Shown: positions 51,733 through 61,195, counted from the stretch's first letter. The stretch: 64,000 nucleotides of DNA from Mucilaginibacter aquariorum (GCF_024498135.1 NZ_JANHOH010000003.1:124001-188000), one strand, 5' to 3'. Program-made: numbers and translations. The notes: generated by a model from the sequence alone, not told the origin.

Positions 51733-52413
51733 ATGGCAGGAGAATTAGAACCATCGTGGAAAAAAGCACTGGACGAAGAATTTCAAAAACCCTACATGGT
51801 TGAACTTAAGAATTTTTTAAAACAGGAAAAAGAAGCAGGACATACCATTTACCCCAGAAACGCCGATATATTCAACGCTTTTAACACAACCCCATTTGAT
51901 GATGTAAAGGTGGTTATAATAGGGCAAGACCCTTACCACGGGCCAAACCAGGCGCATGGCCTATCTTTTTCTGTACAAAAAGGAGTTCCGGCACCGCCAT
52001 CGTTACGAAATATATATAAAGAGTTATCTACCGATATCCCCGGTTTTACCACCCCCCAAACCGGCGACCTGACAAAATGGGCTCAGCAAGGTGTATTATT
52101 ACTAAATGCTACATTAACTGTAAGATCAGCAACAGCAGGTTCACATCAGAAAAAAGGTTGGGAGAAGTTTACAGATGCAGCTATCAAAAAACTGTCTGAC
52201 GAGAAAAAAGGCCTGGTGTTTATCCTATGGGGGGCTTATGCGCAATCAAAAAGCGTGTTGATAAATGAACATAACAATCACCTGATCATAAAATCTACGC
52301 ACCCATCTCCCCTTGCCGTAAGCCATGGCGGCTTTTTTGGATCAAAGCCATTTTCAAAAACAAACGACTTTTTAATTAAACAAGGTAAACAGCCGATTGA
52401 CTGGCAACTGTAA
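51733..52413 (+). CDS. ung: Uracil-DNA glycosylase, family 1
   Basis: Removes uracil from DNA. 226 aa; catalytic Asp66 in GQDPYHGP, uracil pocket [10 protein letters not shown] (Asn125), and His190 in [21 protein letters not shown]. The minor-groove loop reads [11 protein letters not shown] rather than the common HPSPLSAYRG, a small family variation. Likely monocistronic. Confidence 0.96.
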   Translation: MAGELEPSWKKALDEEFQKPYMVELKNFLKQEKEAGHTIYPRNADIFNAFNTTPFDDVKVVIIGQDPYHGPNQAHGLSFSVQKGVPAPPSLRNIYKELSTDIPGFTTPQTGDLTKWAQQGVLLLNATLTVRSATAGSHQKKGWEKFTDAAIKKLSDEKKGLVFILWGAYAQSKSVLINEHNNHLIIKSTHPSPLAVSHGGFFGSKPFSKTNDFLIKQGKQPIDWQL

Positions 52414-52438
52414 TGTGCTGATATAACATTTATTTACT

Positions 52439-53080
52439 TTAAGCGTGCTGATTTACCAAAACAGGGACATCATTTCTTTTACTTACAATAATAAACGCGA
52501 TAATAAGATTAGGCACCCAGCATAACCAGGAAACAACGCGATATGCCGGGATGAAATCATGAAACACAAAAGCCGATAACAACGGCAACCAGATACGCAA
52601 GGTAACAGCTGCAAACGTGAGCGCGTAATTGCAGATCATCCAATTTTGGTGTTGACTGATCTGGCCCTGTCTGATAGTACTGTATGCCTTTACATCACTA
52701 ATTAACCAGATGATGGCTAACGAGCCAAAACCCAATACACAAACCAGCCCACCCGTAGCAAAAAACGCGATGTATAAGCCTGCAATACTGCTCATGGCTA
52801 CCGCAATAACATATATTTTGCCCACAAACCGATGTATCTGTAAATAGCTCCGGCGCAAGCGGGCGCTAAATTGCGTCCATCCTGTTAAAAGAGCTATCCC
52901 GCCGAAAATAATGTGAATATAAAAAGCTGTGTTCCAAATACCACTATCCAGTATGGCTTTTGGTTTTGACTGCAACAAACCATTAGACCGCATATCAACA
53001 AAAAAATAAAGTAAGGGATAAAGGCCGACAGCAATAGCAAAAAACGCGAATGGGACCCAAGGCAGGTTTTTAAGTTTCAT
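52439..53080 (-). CDS. DUF2306 membrane protein
   Basis: 213 aa with about six membrane helices. Family-like features are the HIIFGGIALLTGWTQF helix with an early His, HRFVGKIYV following an arginine-rich loop, and HQNWMICNYALTFAAVTLR. The regularly placed histidines hint at haem or metal binding as in related cytochrome-like membrane families, but this is inference. Convergent with ung. Confidence 0.8.
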   Translation of the reverse strand: MKLKNLPWVPFAFFAIAVGLYPLLYFFVDMRSNGLLQSKPKAILDSGIWNTAFYIHIIFGGIALLTGWTQFSARLRRSYLQIHRFVGKIYVIAVAMSSIAGLYIAFFATGGLVCVLGFGSLAIIWLISDVKAYSTIRQGQISQHQNWMICNYALTFAAVTLRIWLPLLSAFVFHDFIPAYRVVSWLCWVPNLIIAFIIVSKRNDVPVLVNQHA

Positions 53081-53159
53081 TGCTGTTTAGACCAAACCAA
53101 AATGATAATTGTTACAGCATATTTTTAAAGCACAACAATAAAAATACGAGACAAAAAAA

Positions 53160-53198
53160 AGCCAGGGATCAAAGAACATTCCTTCTTGATTCCTGGCT
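53160..53198. terminator. Hairpin 3' of the Lrp gene
   Basis: AGCCAGGGATCAA (53160-53172) with TTGATTCCTGGCT (53186-53198), one G-T pair; A-run before it, so a T-run follows on the minus strand. Confidence 0.72.
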
Positions 53199-53219
53199 CT
53201 AAAAGTCTTGTGTCTCTAC

Positions 53220-53690
53220 TTAGTATTCCAACGGTACTATTGGTTCTTTTTTACTGGTGCTCATGATCATCATGGTTTGGAAGGTTTTAACCACGGTGAT
53301 GCGGCTGATCTTCTCCATTATCAATTGCTCGTACGATTTAATATCGCGCACGTATACTTTCAGCAGAAAATCGCACTGGCCGGTTACGTGATGGCACTCG
53401 GTTACCTCTTTTATACTTTGTATCTCATCCAAAAAAGTTTGGATCGTATTCTTCTGATGAAAATCCAACGAGATCTGTATAAAGGTTTTTATGCCTAAGC
53501 CGAGTTTTTCCTCGTCAACAAGGGCATGGTAACTTTTTATATACTCTGCATTTTCTAACTTGCGCACACGCTCTAAGGTGGGTGCAGGCGATAAGCCAAT
53601 TTCATTTGAAAGCTGCAAATTTGTTATGCGGCCGTTCTCCTGTAAAATTTTTAGTATCTGAAGGTCTATTTTGTCTAATTCTTGAGCCAT
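53220..53690 (-). CDS. Lrp/AsnC-family regulator
   Basis: 156 aa. N-terminal winged helix (LDKIDLQILKILQENGRITN, then LSPAPTLERVRKLENAEYI) and a C-terminal RAM ligand domain with VTGQCDFLLKVYV. Typical leucine/amino-acid responsive length. Divergent from mntR, 129 bases between starts. Target genes unknown; autoregulation is usual. Confidence 0.92.
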   Translation of the reverse strand: MAQELDKIDLQILKILQENGRITNLQLSNEIGLSPAPTLERVRKLENAEYIKSYHALVDEEKLGLGIKTFIQISLDFHQKNTIQTFLDEIQSIKEVTECHHVTGQCDFLLKVYVRDIKSYEQLIMEKISRITVVKTFQTMMIMSTSKKEPIVPLEY

Positions 53691-53780
53691 GGTACGTGCA
53701 AATATAAAGCATTCTGTATCTCACAAAATATAATTTTTTTAAAAACTATTTCAACAAAACTTATTACTTTTTTATTTGTA

Positions 53781-53800
53781 TTTTTAGACAAGTCTAAAAA
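53781..53800 (+). promoter_or_regulatory. MntR/DtxR-type operator
   Basis: TTTTTAGAC-AA-GTCTAAAAA: two perfectly complementary nine-base arms around two bases, lying six bases upstream of the -7 box, where a bound repressor would block RNA polymerase. Confidence 0.75.
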
Positions 53801-53806
53801 AATTAT

Positions 53807-53814
53807 TAGATTTG
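53807..53814 (+). promoter_or_regulatory. -7 element (TAGATTTG) of mntR-mntH
   Basis: Fits TAnnTTTG and ends six bases before the mntR ATG. Confidence 0.55.
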
Positions 53815-53819
53815 TATAA

Positions 53820-54470
53820 ATGCATACTTTAGCCGAAGAAAACTATTTAAAAGCCATTTATAAGCTATCGCTGATAGCCGAAAATGTTAGCACCAATCAA
53901 ATTGCAGCGGAATTAGCAACCAAAGCATCGTCGGTTACAGACATGTTAAGGAAGCTTGCCGACAAGCTTTTGATAAATTATACCCGTTATCAGGGCGTAA
54001 GTTTAACACAAACCGGCGAAAAAGTTGCAGTCAACATTATTCGCAGGCACCGGCTTTGGGAATATTTTTTGGTAGAGAAGCTTCACTTTAAATGGGATGA
54101 GGTACACGAGATGGCCGAAGAGATGGAACATATCTCTTCGAACGAATTGATTGACCGCCTGGACGAATTTATGGGCTTCCCCACCCGCGACCCGCATGGC
54201 GACCCTATCCCCGATTGCAATGGTAATTTTAAAACAAACGATCTAAAAGCAATTTCAACAGTTGATGTTAATACCTGCGGGATAATATCGGGAGTTAGGG
54301 ACCACTCTTCGGCATTTTTACAATACCTGGAGAAGCAAGGCCTCACCATAGGTAAAAAAATAACGATCAAAGAGATAATTACATACGACAATACAGTAGT
54401 GCTGCAAATGAATAACAAAGATTTACAAATAAGCCGCGACGTGGCCAATAACCTGCTAATAGCCTTATGA
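53820..54470 (+). CDS. mntR: DtxR/MntR-family metalloregulator
   Basis: 216 aa with all three parts: winged helix (EENYLKAIYKLS, with ATKASSVTDMLRKL as recognition helix), a dimer/metal domain (RRHRLWEYFLVEKLHFKWDEVHEMAEEMEHI, holding likely His, Glu and His ligands), and an SH3-like FeoA domain from about 145. Overlaps mntH by four bases, and a matching palindrome lies in its promoter. Manganese rather than iron is inferred from mntH linkage. Confidence 0.9.
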   Translation: MHTLAEENYLKAIYKLSLIAENVSTNQIAAELATKASSVTDMLRKLADKLLINYTRYQGVSLTQTGEKVAVNIIRRHRLWEYFLVEKLHFKWDEVHEMAEEMEHISSNELIDRLDEFMGFPTRDPHGDPIPDCNGNFKTNDLKAISTVDVNTCGIISGVRDHSSAFLQYLEKQGLTIGKKITIKEIITYDNTVVLQMNNKDLQISRDVANNLLIAL

Positions 54471-56356
54471 TACAACAGTATGACAACCACTCGTTAGGCA
54501 ACGTACACAATACCGTGATCACCGAAGGCAAAACAGGCTGGCGCAGGTTGCTGTCTTTCCTGGGTCCTGCCTATCTGGTAAGTGTGGGCTATATGGACCC
54601 GGGTAACTGGGCAACAGACCTGGCTGCGGGCAGCCAGTTTGGATACAGGCTGATATGGGTATTGCTATTATCAAATATGATAGCATTGCTTTTGCAAAAC
54701 CTGGCTGTAAGATTAGGCATAGTGCGCGGGCTTGACCTGGCACAGGCGTCAAAACGCACCTATCCGCGTTTTATCAATTTCTGCCTTTATATATTGGCAC
54801 AAATAGCCATTATAGCCTGCGATTTGGCCGAAATTATTGGTATGGCCATAGGTTTAAACCTGTTGTTTGGCTTGCCGCTGATATGGGGTGTATCTATTAC
54901 CCTGTTTGATACTTTGCTGCTGCTTTTCTTATTAAATAAGGGCATGCGCAAACTGGAAGGGTTTATTATTTCCCTGATATTTATAGTTGGTTTGGCATTT
55001 TTGGTGCAGATGTTTATTGTACAACCAAGTGTTATTGACATTGCCAAAGGCTTTATACCTACTAAATTAAATAACACCTCCCTGTACATTGCAATAGGTA
55101 TTATTGGCGCAACCGTAATGCCGCATAACCTATATCTGCATTCGTCATTGGTGCAAACACGTAAGATCGACAGGTCTGAAGAGGGTATAAAAAGTGCCAT
55201 TAGATATAACTTTTGGGATACTACCATTGCGCTTAACCTTGCCTTTTTTGTGAATGCCGCTATATTGATATTGGCTGCCAGTGCATTTTTTGGCCGTGGT
55301 TACCATGAGGTTGCCGAGATACAGGATGCACACAAATTATTGACCAATATATTCGGGAAGCTGGCACCCGCCTTGTTTGCTATAGCGCTTATCGCCGCCG
55401 GGCAAAGCTCTACCGTTACCGGCACCCTTGCAGGGCAAATAATTATGGAGGGCCATCTTAACCTGCGTATTGCCCCGTGGTTACGCCGTTTGCTAACGCG
55501 ATTACTGGCTATTATACCTGCATTTTTTACCATTCTGCATTTTGGCGAAGAAGGTTTGGGTAAATTACTGATATTAAGCCAGGTAATATTGAGCCTGCAA
55601 TTGGGCTTTGCCATTATCCCGCTTATTCACTTTACGTCAGATAAAAAACGAATGGGAAACTTTGCAACCAAACTACCGCTCAGGATACTTGCCTGGATAT
55701 TTGCGACATTAATAGTTGGGCTAAACGTAAGGCTGGTAATACAGGAAATTGCAACATGGGCCGCCGCAAGCCCGGGCTCAGCAAACCTTGTTCATTACGT
55801 AATATCGCCTATTGCCGTGGCTGTAGGTTTATTGCTTGTTTATGTTTTCATAAGGCCTATACTTTATAAACATACCAGCCAGAAGATATATGTACCACAT
55901 GGCATTGCCGAAGTTTTAGATAACCTGGATGCGGTAAGCTATAACAATATAGGTATCACTATAGATTTTTCTAAGAACGACCAGGACACCATACGTCACG
56001 CTTTAATGCAGGGCGGTAAAAAAGCACATTATAACCTCATCCATGTGGTAGAAACCGCTGGTGCGCGTTATTATGGCAAACAGGTAATGGATAGCGAAAC
56101 ACAAAGCGATGTAGATAATCTTGAAAAATATATAGCCACCCTAATTAAATTAGGTTATAAGGCCGAGGCCAAAATTGGTTACGGGGGCCCGGCAACATCT
56201 ATAGCGCAAATTGTTAAAGACACTAAAATAGATTTTCTGGTGATGGGCTCGCATGGGCACAAGGCTTTAAAAGATCTGATATTTGGCACAACCGTTGATT
56301 CGGTTAGGCACAAGGTGAATGTACCTGTGCTGGTTGTAAAACCTCAAAAAAATTAA
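54467..56356 (+). CDS. mntH: Nramp manganese transporter fused to a Usp domain
   Basis: 629 aa. Residues 1-465 form an Nramp permease with about 11 membrane helices and the metal site DPGNW (Asp44, Asn47) and MPHN (Met218, His220). Residues about 490-629 are a universal-stress-protein domain with a full ATP loop GSHG-x9-GTT (594-609) and the ending VNVPVLVVK. Ordinary MntH is about 410 aa, so the C-terminal fusion is an addition, placed in the cytoplasm. It starts inside the mntR stop (ATGA). It imports Mn2+ with protons. Confidence 0.93.
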   Translation: MIQQYDNHSLGNVHNTVITEGKTGWRRLLSFLGPAYLVSVGYMDPGNWATDLAAGSQFGYRLIWVLLLSNMIALLLQNLAVRLGIVRGLDLAQASKRTYPRFINFCLYILAQIAIIACDLAEIIGMAIGLNLLFGLPLIWGVSITLFDTLLLLFLLNKGMRKLEGFIISLIFIVGLAFLVQMFIVQPSVIDIAKGFIPTKLNNTSLYIAIGIIGATVMPHNLYLHSSLVQTRKIDRSEEGIKSAIRYNFWDTTIALNLAFFVNAAILILAASAFFGRGYHEVAEIQDAHKLLTNIFGKLAPALFAIALIAAGQSSTVTGTLAGQIIMEGHLNLRIAPWLRRLLTRLLAIIPAFFTILHFGEEGLGKLLILSQVILSLQLGFAIIPLIHFTSDKKRMGNFATKLPLRILAWIFATLIVGLNVRLVIQEIATWAAASPGSANLVHYVISPIAVAVGLLLVYVFIRPILYKHTSQKIYVPHGIAEVLDNLDAVSYNNIGITIDFSKNDQDTIRHALMQGGKKAHYNLIHVVETAGARYYGKQVMDSETQSDVDNLEKYIATLIKLGYKAEAKIGYGGPATSIAQIVKDTKIDFLVMGSHGHKALKDLIFGTTVDSVRHKVNVPVLVVKPQKN

Positions 56357-56375
56357 TTGCATATTTGCATACGAG

Positions 56376-56825
56376 ATGGAGCAGAACTTATATATCAAGA
56401 ATAAAAAGGCATACTTTGAGTACCATATACTGGATAAATATACAGCAGGTATAAAACTATTGGGTACCGAAATTAAATCGATCCGCGAGGGTAAAGCCAA
56501 CGTGAACGATGCTTTTTGTACTTTTATTGATAACCAGCTTTATGTACGTAACCTGCATATATCCGAGTACTCGATGGGTTCGTTCTACAACCACGAGGCC
56601 AAGCGCGACCGCATCCTGCTGCTCAACAAAAAAGAACTAAAAAAGCTCCAAACCCGAGGCGAAGAAAAGGGATTAACCATTGTGCCACTTGCCTTATTTA
56701 TCAGCGAACGTGGTTTTGCCAAACTGGAAATTGGCCTTGCCCAGGGTAAAAAAACCTTCGACAAACGCGAAACCATGAAAGAACGCGATACCAAGATAGA
56801 GATGGACAGAGCGATGAAAAGATAA
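56376..56825 (+). CDS. smpB: SsrA-binding protein SmpB
   Basis: 149 aa partner of tmRNA in ribosome rescue. Conserved blocks: NKKAYFEYHILDKYTAGI, LLGTEIKSIREGKANVNDAF, ISEYSMGSFYNHEAKRDR, and the basic C-terminal tail ERDTKIEMDRAMKR that enters the mRNA channel. Nineteen bases after mntH, but with a CATATTTG near-consensus -7 just ahead, so it may have its own promoter. No tmRNA gene was found nearby. Confidence 0.96.
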   Translation: MEQNLYIKNKKAYFEYHILDKYTAGIKLLGTEIKSIREGKANVNDAFCTFIDNQLYVRNLHISEYSMGSFYNHEAKRDRILLLNKKELKKLQTRGEEKGLTIVPLALFISERGFAKLEIGLAQGKKTFDKRETMKERDTKIEMDRAMKR

Positions 56826-56954
56826 GTTTACGGTACGTTATTTGTTTAAGACAAACGGTTTCATTTTCTATCAATATTTTGCGCCGAAAATAGTTATTGG
56901 TTTTTATTTAGTTCGGGATAAAGTTTTTCTAATATTATTTCAAAATTCAACAAT

Positions 56955-57347
56955 ATGAAAACGAAAAAAATATGGGCTAATTTTAGTGTAAAAGATGCAA
57001 AGCGCACCAATCAATTTTATACACAATTGGGCTTTACTCCCAATAAGTTTAACAGTGATAAGTTAGCCAGTTTTCTTTTTGGTGATGATGATTTTGTGAT
57101 TCACTTTTTTGAAGAAGGCTCAAAAATAGATGAATATATAACACCCGGATCAAAAACTAACAGTGAAATTATTTTCACACTTGCTGCAGACACAGAGGCG
57201 CAAGTAAATGAATGGGCAGAGCGGGTTAAAAACGCCGGCGGTAATATTTTAAACGAAGTAGGGAGAGATGAGTCTAATTATTATGGTTTTGTCTTTGCCG
57301 ATCCCGACGGCCATAAATTTAATGTGCTGTTAATGGATCAGATGTGA
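56955..57347 (+). CDS. VOC-family (glyoxalase-like) protein
   Basis: 130 aa, two beta-alpha-beta-beta-beta modules. Begins IWANFSVKDAKRTNQFYTQLGF and ends YGFVFADPDGHKFNVLLMDQ, like bleomycin-resistance/glyoxalase family members annotated as VOC proteins. The usual metal His in the first strand is Asn (WANFS), so metal binding is doubtful. Function unknown. Confidence 0.83.
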   Translation: MKTKKIWANFSVKDAKRTNQFYTQLGFTPNKFNSDKLASFLFGDDDFVIHFFEEGSKIDEYITPGSKTNSEIIFTLAADTEAQVNEWAERVKNAGGNILNEVGRDESNYYGFVFADPDGHKFNVLLMDQM

Positions 57348-57436
57348 TAAAATGTGGGTATTTGAAAACCCAGCCAACACTAAGATGTAGGAATTAAGTC
57401 TAAGTGCAAACTGCTAACTCATAACTGCCAACAGAG

Positions 57437-58093
57437 CTACCACGCCCTATCACCTACCAGCGGTACAAACCTAAAGGTATCCAGTACATGCCTTTCATAA
57501 TCATTCTCGGCGGTTTTAAGTACGGTTACCATTTTTTGCGATTGCTCGTCACCTACCGGGATAACCAGGATACCCCCTATATTTAATTGCTTAAGCAGTA
57601 CCTGTGGTACAGTTGGTGCGCCTGCTGTTACTATAATTTTATCGTAGGGTGCATCTGTTGCTATACCTATTGAGCCATCGCCCAAAAAGAATTTTGGTTT
57701 ATAGCCCATATACGGTAAAACCTGTATAGTGCGCTCGTAGAGTTTCTCCTGGCGTTCAATAGTGAAAACTTTGGCGCCAAGTTCCATTAGTATACAGGTT
57801 TGGTAACCGCAGCCCGTGCCTATTTCCAGCACTTTATCTCCCTTACGGATATGTAATAGCTCGGTTTGGTAGGCTACCGTATAAGGCTGTGATATAGTTT
57901 GCCCCTCACCTATCGGGAAGGCGATATCTTTGTAGGCCTGGTTCCAGAAGGTTTCGTCGAAAAAATAATGACGGGGTACTTTACCAATGGCAGCTAATAC
58001 CTGTTCATCCTCAATACCCTTTTTCCTTAATATCTCTACCAGCCTTTTACGAGCCCCTTGCTCGCGGTAATTATCAATAAACTTGTACGCCAT
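57437..58093 (-). CDS. pcm: Protein-L-isoaspartate O-methyltransferase
   Basis: 218 aa. SAM-dependent repair of isoaspartyl residues. Characteristic segments: FPIGEGQTISQPYTVAYQTELL (substrate loop), VLEIGTGCGYQTCILMEL (SAM loop) and DGSIGIATDAPYDKIIVTAGAP. The start at 58093 leaves a short N-terminus as expected. Lies after the terminator of the five-gene envelope operon. Confidence 0.95.
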   Translation of the reverse strand: MAYKFIDNYREQGARKRLVEILRKKGIEDEQVLAAIGKVPRHYFFDETFWNQAYKDIAFPIGEGQTISQPYTVAYQTELLHIRKGDKVLEIGTGCGYQTCILMELGAKVFTIERQEKLYERTIQVLPYMGYKPKFFLGDGSIGIATDAPYDKIIVTAGAPTVPQVLLKQLNIGGILVIPVGDEQSQKMVTVLKTAENDYERHVLDTFRFVPLVGDRAW

Positions 58094-58114
58094 TACATAG
58101 CAAAGTTATACAAA

Positions 58115-58136
58115 AAGCCGGCAAAATTGCCGGCTT
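58115..58136 (-). terminator. Terminator of the five-gene envelope operon
   Basis: Palindrome AAGCCGGCAA/TTGCCGGCTT; on the minus strand it ends in GGCTTTTTG. Placed between the last operon gene and pcm. Confidence 0.75.
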
Positions 58137-58216
58137 CCTGTGTAATATGCTACCGCTTTGTAATAACACTTTGGTAGTTAACCTATAATGTTCTTAACAT
58201 TCGTAACGCGGTATTA

Positions 58217-59179
58217 TTACCACCAGCCATGAACATTGTAGGTAGTTATCCGGGGCTGGGCCGCATAGGCTACAGCAACATCGCGCGCAGCGTTAATAAT
58301 TCCTGCATCGTTCTTTTGTTCCTGCAATTTAAAGCTCCACTCGCGGTTATCCAGTTCTTTAACCCGTTTAGCAACCTGTGCTACAAAAGTTTTTACATCT
58401 CTATAGCAGGTTGATTGCGGGTCTATCTGTGATAAAAGATCGCTTGCCGCGTTTGCACCGCTCAGGTCCTGGTTTGCCGCCCAAAGGTTTTTGGCCTGCG
58501 CCAGTTTCACCTGGCAATCTTTTTCGATCTGTTTTTTATAGATTGGAGCTACCAACGCCATCGACCTATCATAACAGGTTTTGCAGGCTTGCGGTACCGA
58601 TGTAAGGTTATAAATAGCCTCGTCCATCCTACCGGTGTTAGCCAATGTTTGGGCTTGTTTTATGATCACATCGCAATGGGTATTATAGTAGCTGATTATT
58701 TTGGTTTTACCTTTTTCTACAAATGCCTGCAATTTTGGGTCGTTAAGGTTGATATTTTTAAAGGCATTGATATATGCTTTTGTCTCGTTCTCTCCCACAC
58801 CTTTTACTGATAGCGATGTGCTGGCAAATTTAGTACCCTCGTAACCATCACCAATGTAAAGGTTTACATCAAGCGTTAAAGCCGTCATGGCGGGCGCTGT
58901 TGATAACAGATCTTTTGTGAGCACCACAATATTAGCGGTGATTATAAAGCGCTGGCCCTCATCACCACCAAAACCATTTTGACTGATGATCTGGTTCAGT
59001 TTATTGCCAAGCATATTACGCGCGGCATCCGGCAGATCATCAGCCTGATCGGGAATGTAAGCGGCAAGAGTTACCCGGCCACTATTCCCCCCATTCGCCG
59101 ACCTTTTAATGGTTGTATTTTGCGCATATCCTCCCATAAACAGGAAGAGTGACATGCAGGTTATTATTAATTTTTTCAT
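58217..59179 (-). CDS. Envelope operon gene 5: exported protein with CxxC
   Basis: 320 aa from ATG 59179 (signal peptide 1-20, ending GYAQ); a longer frame from 59212 is less likely because it precedes the signal with charged residues. Residues 30-160 form a domain beginning RVTLAAYIPDQADDLPDAAR, with FIITANIVVLTKD and SVKGVGENETKAYINAF. Then a helical, repeat-like part follows (ISYYNTHCDVIIKQAQTL; Cys199 and Cys202 in ACKTCYD). The nearest resemblance by eye is to uncharacterised exported Bacteroidota proteins. Possible envelope assembly or lipoprotein-binding role; not established. Confidence 0.8.
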   Translation of the reverse strand: MKKLIITCMSLFLFMGGYAQNTTIKRSANGGNSGRVTLAAYIPDQADDLPDAARNMLGNKLNQIISQNGFGGDEGQRFIITANIVVLTKDLLSTAPAMTALTLDVNLYIGDGYEGTKFASTSLSVKGVGENETKAYINAFKNINLNDPKLQAFVEKGKTKIISYYNTHCDVIIKQAQTLANTGRMDEAIYNLTSVPQACKTCYDRSMALVAPIYKKQIEKDCQVKLAQAKNLWAANQDLSGANAASDLLSQIDPQSTCYRDVKTFVAQVAKRVKELDNREWSFKLQEQKNDAGIINAARDVAVAYAAQPRITTYNVHGWW

Positions 59180-59198
59180 GTTAGTTTGGTTTGATCTG

Positions 59199-60158
59199 TT
59201 ATTTTTCGCCAAGTACTATAACCGCCTGGCCAAGGCCTTTCACTGTTAATTTATTCGCGATTGAATAAGGTGGGGCAGCCAGTAATTTTTGCAGTCCGCG
59301 TGTAAACCCGCGGGCATCGGTAGCATTGCCGCTTGCATCATATAAGGGTATGCGCACCTGCTCAAACAGCATCATATTTTCGGTAGCATCGCTGTTACTG
59401 AAACGATTTTTTACGGTATTGGCTCGCACCCAATCCTCAATAATAACATTCAGCTCTTTACCGCCATACTCAGTTTCCAGGTCGTTTTTCCACGAATCGA
59501 ATTTTTTGATGCGGATAATGATCTCGCGGCCATTGGCAAACAGGTCATCGAAATGCCTTTGCAGGCCAACATTAAAGTTGTCTATTTTATCGGCAACGGC
59601 TTCCTCCAGCAACACAGCGGTTTCTGCCGAGAAGGATGGGTTACCCGTTCCGCCTGCTGTGGCTATTTCTTTATCTGTATAAGCATCCAGCCCCTGCAAT
59701 GTAAAACGCACTGATTTTTTAGGGCCGGTTTTTAACACATCCCAGGTTAATTGAATAATAATATCGGCCTTGGCTACTTTTTTAAGCTTATCCATGGGGC
59801 TTTCGGATACACCGCTACCCGTTTTTGAGGTAAGGATAGCGTTCTCGGCACGTTCAGATTCCAATGTTTTTATAACCGATTCCATGTTCTTTAATGGGAA
59901 ACCACGCTCGGCCATCATACCGTTTATCTTGCTGATAACGGCCAGCAGATCACTATTTTCCTGGAAAGCCCTTTTATAGTCGGGGATCTTTACTTTGGTG
60001 CCCTGGTCATCATAAGTTTGCATATAGCCATTTGTATTGCACCATACATCGCTTGGCACTACCATAAGCGTTGGCTTTTTAGCCTGCGAAAACCCCAGGG
60101 TTGTCGCGCCCAATATCATTAGCGATAACAGGGCTATTTTCATTATCTGTAGTTTCAT
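59199..60158 (-). CDS. Envelope operon gene 4: DUF6175-like exported protein
   Basis: 319 aa; signal peptide about 1-24 (GFSQ). The N-terminal conserved block KKPTLMVVPSDVWCNTNGYM and ADIIIQLTWDVLKTGPKKSV match what I remember as DUF6175, a Bacteroidota family of unknown function; this naming is from memory. Ends in LGQAVIVLGEK. No catalytic motif. Separated by 19 bases from the next gene, consistent with translational linkage. Confidence 0.8.
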   Translation of the reverse strand: MKLQIMKIALLSLMILGATTLGFSQAKKPTLMVVPSDVWCNTNGYMQTYDDQGTKVKIPDYKRAFQENSDLLAVISKINGMMAERGFPLKNMESVIKTLESERAENAILTSKTGSGVSESPMDKLKKVAKADIIIQLTWDVLKTGPKKSVRFTLQGLDAYTDKEIATAGGTGNPSFSAETAVLLEEAVADKIDNFNVGLQRHFDDLFANGREIIIRIKKFDSWKNDLETEYGGKELNVIIEDWVRANTVKNRFSNSDATENMMLFEQVRIPLYDASGNATDARGFTRGLQKLLAAPPYSIANKLTVKGLGQAVIVLGEK

Positions 60159-60178
60159 TTATTAGGGTTGAAGGTTTA

Positions 60179-60661
60179 TCAATTTGTTAAGATGCCGTCT
60201 GCTATCATTTTCTGTTGTAGTGCCGGCCGGCTTATTTTTAGCACATAGCCCGTGCTTTGAGCTACATTTTTAAGCCTTTGTTGTTGTTTTGCCTTCTGCC
60301 CCGCGCGTTCTTCTATAAAAAGCACAAAGGTTTTATACGCCGAAGTAAAAAATCTGTTAAAGTATTCCTCGTGGTTGGCGTAAGCATTGGCCTCATTCAG
60401 TATCGGCTTTACATCGCAGTCGGGCTTGCCTTCGCGTAAACCGCTAAACAGAATTTCGCGGATAGCAACCTTTTTGGCCTCCTCGATAGCATCCTCCCTG
60501 TTACGTTTATCGGAGTAAGCGATAACGGTTTGCGAACCATCAAACCCTGCACCCAGGCACTCTGTTTTATAAGTATAGCTGCTGTTTAGTTGTTTTTGCC
60601 CGGCACAACCACTCAATGCAAGCAGCCCGGCAAGGCTTAAGTACAATAAATTTTTCTTCAT
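60179..60661 (-). CDS. Envelope operon gene 3: lipoprotein
   Basis: 160 aa lipoprotein (LALSGCAG, Cys19). Mature part is mixed alpha/beta with SQTVIAYSDKRNREDAIEEAKK then AIREILFSG and YKTFVLFIEERAGQKAKQQQRLKNVAQS. It shares the pattern xxAIEEAKKxAxxxIxFxG with the protein of gene 2, suggesting common ancestry. Function unknown. Confidence 0.8.
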   Translation of the reverse strand: MKKNLLYLSLAGLLALSGCAGQKQLNSSYTYKTECLGAGFDGSQTVIAYSDKRNREDAIEEAKKVAIREILFSGLREGKPDCDVKPILNEANAYANHEEYFNRFFTSAYKTFVLFIEERAGQKAKQQQRLKNVAQSTGYVLKISRPALQQKMIADGILTN

Positions 60662-60673
60662 GATAATTGATCT

Positions 60674-61195
60674 TTAAAATCCTGCACTTAATGATTTAAT
60701 GATACCCGCTTCTTCCAGGTCCTTACGCAACAAGGCCACATTTACCGATACCAGCACACCAATTTTATATTGTTTGCCAACTTTCATACGGTCTTCGGCC
60801 GCCACGGCACCATCACTTGAAAGCGAAACAAACTTCATATACTTACCCCCATCAGCAAAGAACTCCTTGAACCATTGATCTTTTTCTTGCTCTAAATTTG
60901 AATTGGTAGTGAGCGGCGGTTTACCTAAAATACCCTGATCGCCGGCAAAACCTTTAAATATTACGCCATGTACCGCGTTTTTCTTCGCCTGCTCAATAGC
61001 CACATTAGGCTTTTTTGAGTACGACCATACCTTTAACAGGTAAGTGCCTTGAACGCCGGTGCCGGCCACTTCCAGCTCATATCTCCAGGCTTCGGTGTCT
61101 TCGTTTGCTTTTTTATTTGTTTGCGCGCTAACTACCGATGAAAAACCTGTTATCAGCAGCATTAGCATTACCCAAATCGTAGTATGTTTTTTCAT
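60674..61195 (-). CDS. Envelope operon gene 2: exported protein
   Basis: 173 aa; signal peptide 1-24 (VVSAQ). A beta-rich first half (YELEVAGTGVQGTYLLKVWSYS) and the block NVAIEQAKKNAVHGVIFKGFAG, which parallels the lipoprotein encoded by gene 3. Ends LRKDLEEAGIIKSLSAGF. Only 22 bases from gene 1. No named family seen. Confidence 0.78.
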   Translation of the reverse strand: MKKHTTIWVMLMLLITGFSSVVSAQTNKKANEDTEAWRYELEVAGTGVQGTYLLKVWSYSKKPNVAIEQAKKNAVHGVIFKGFAGDQGILGKPPLTTNSNLEQEKDQWFKEFFADGGKYMKFVSLSSDGAVAAEDRMKVGKQYKIGVLVSVNVALLRKDLEEAGIIKSLSAGF

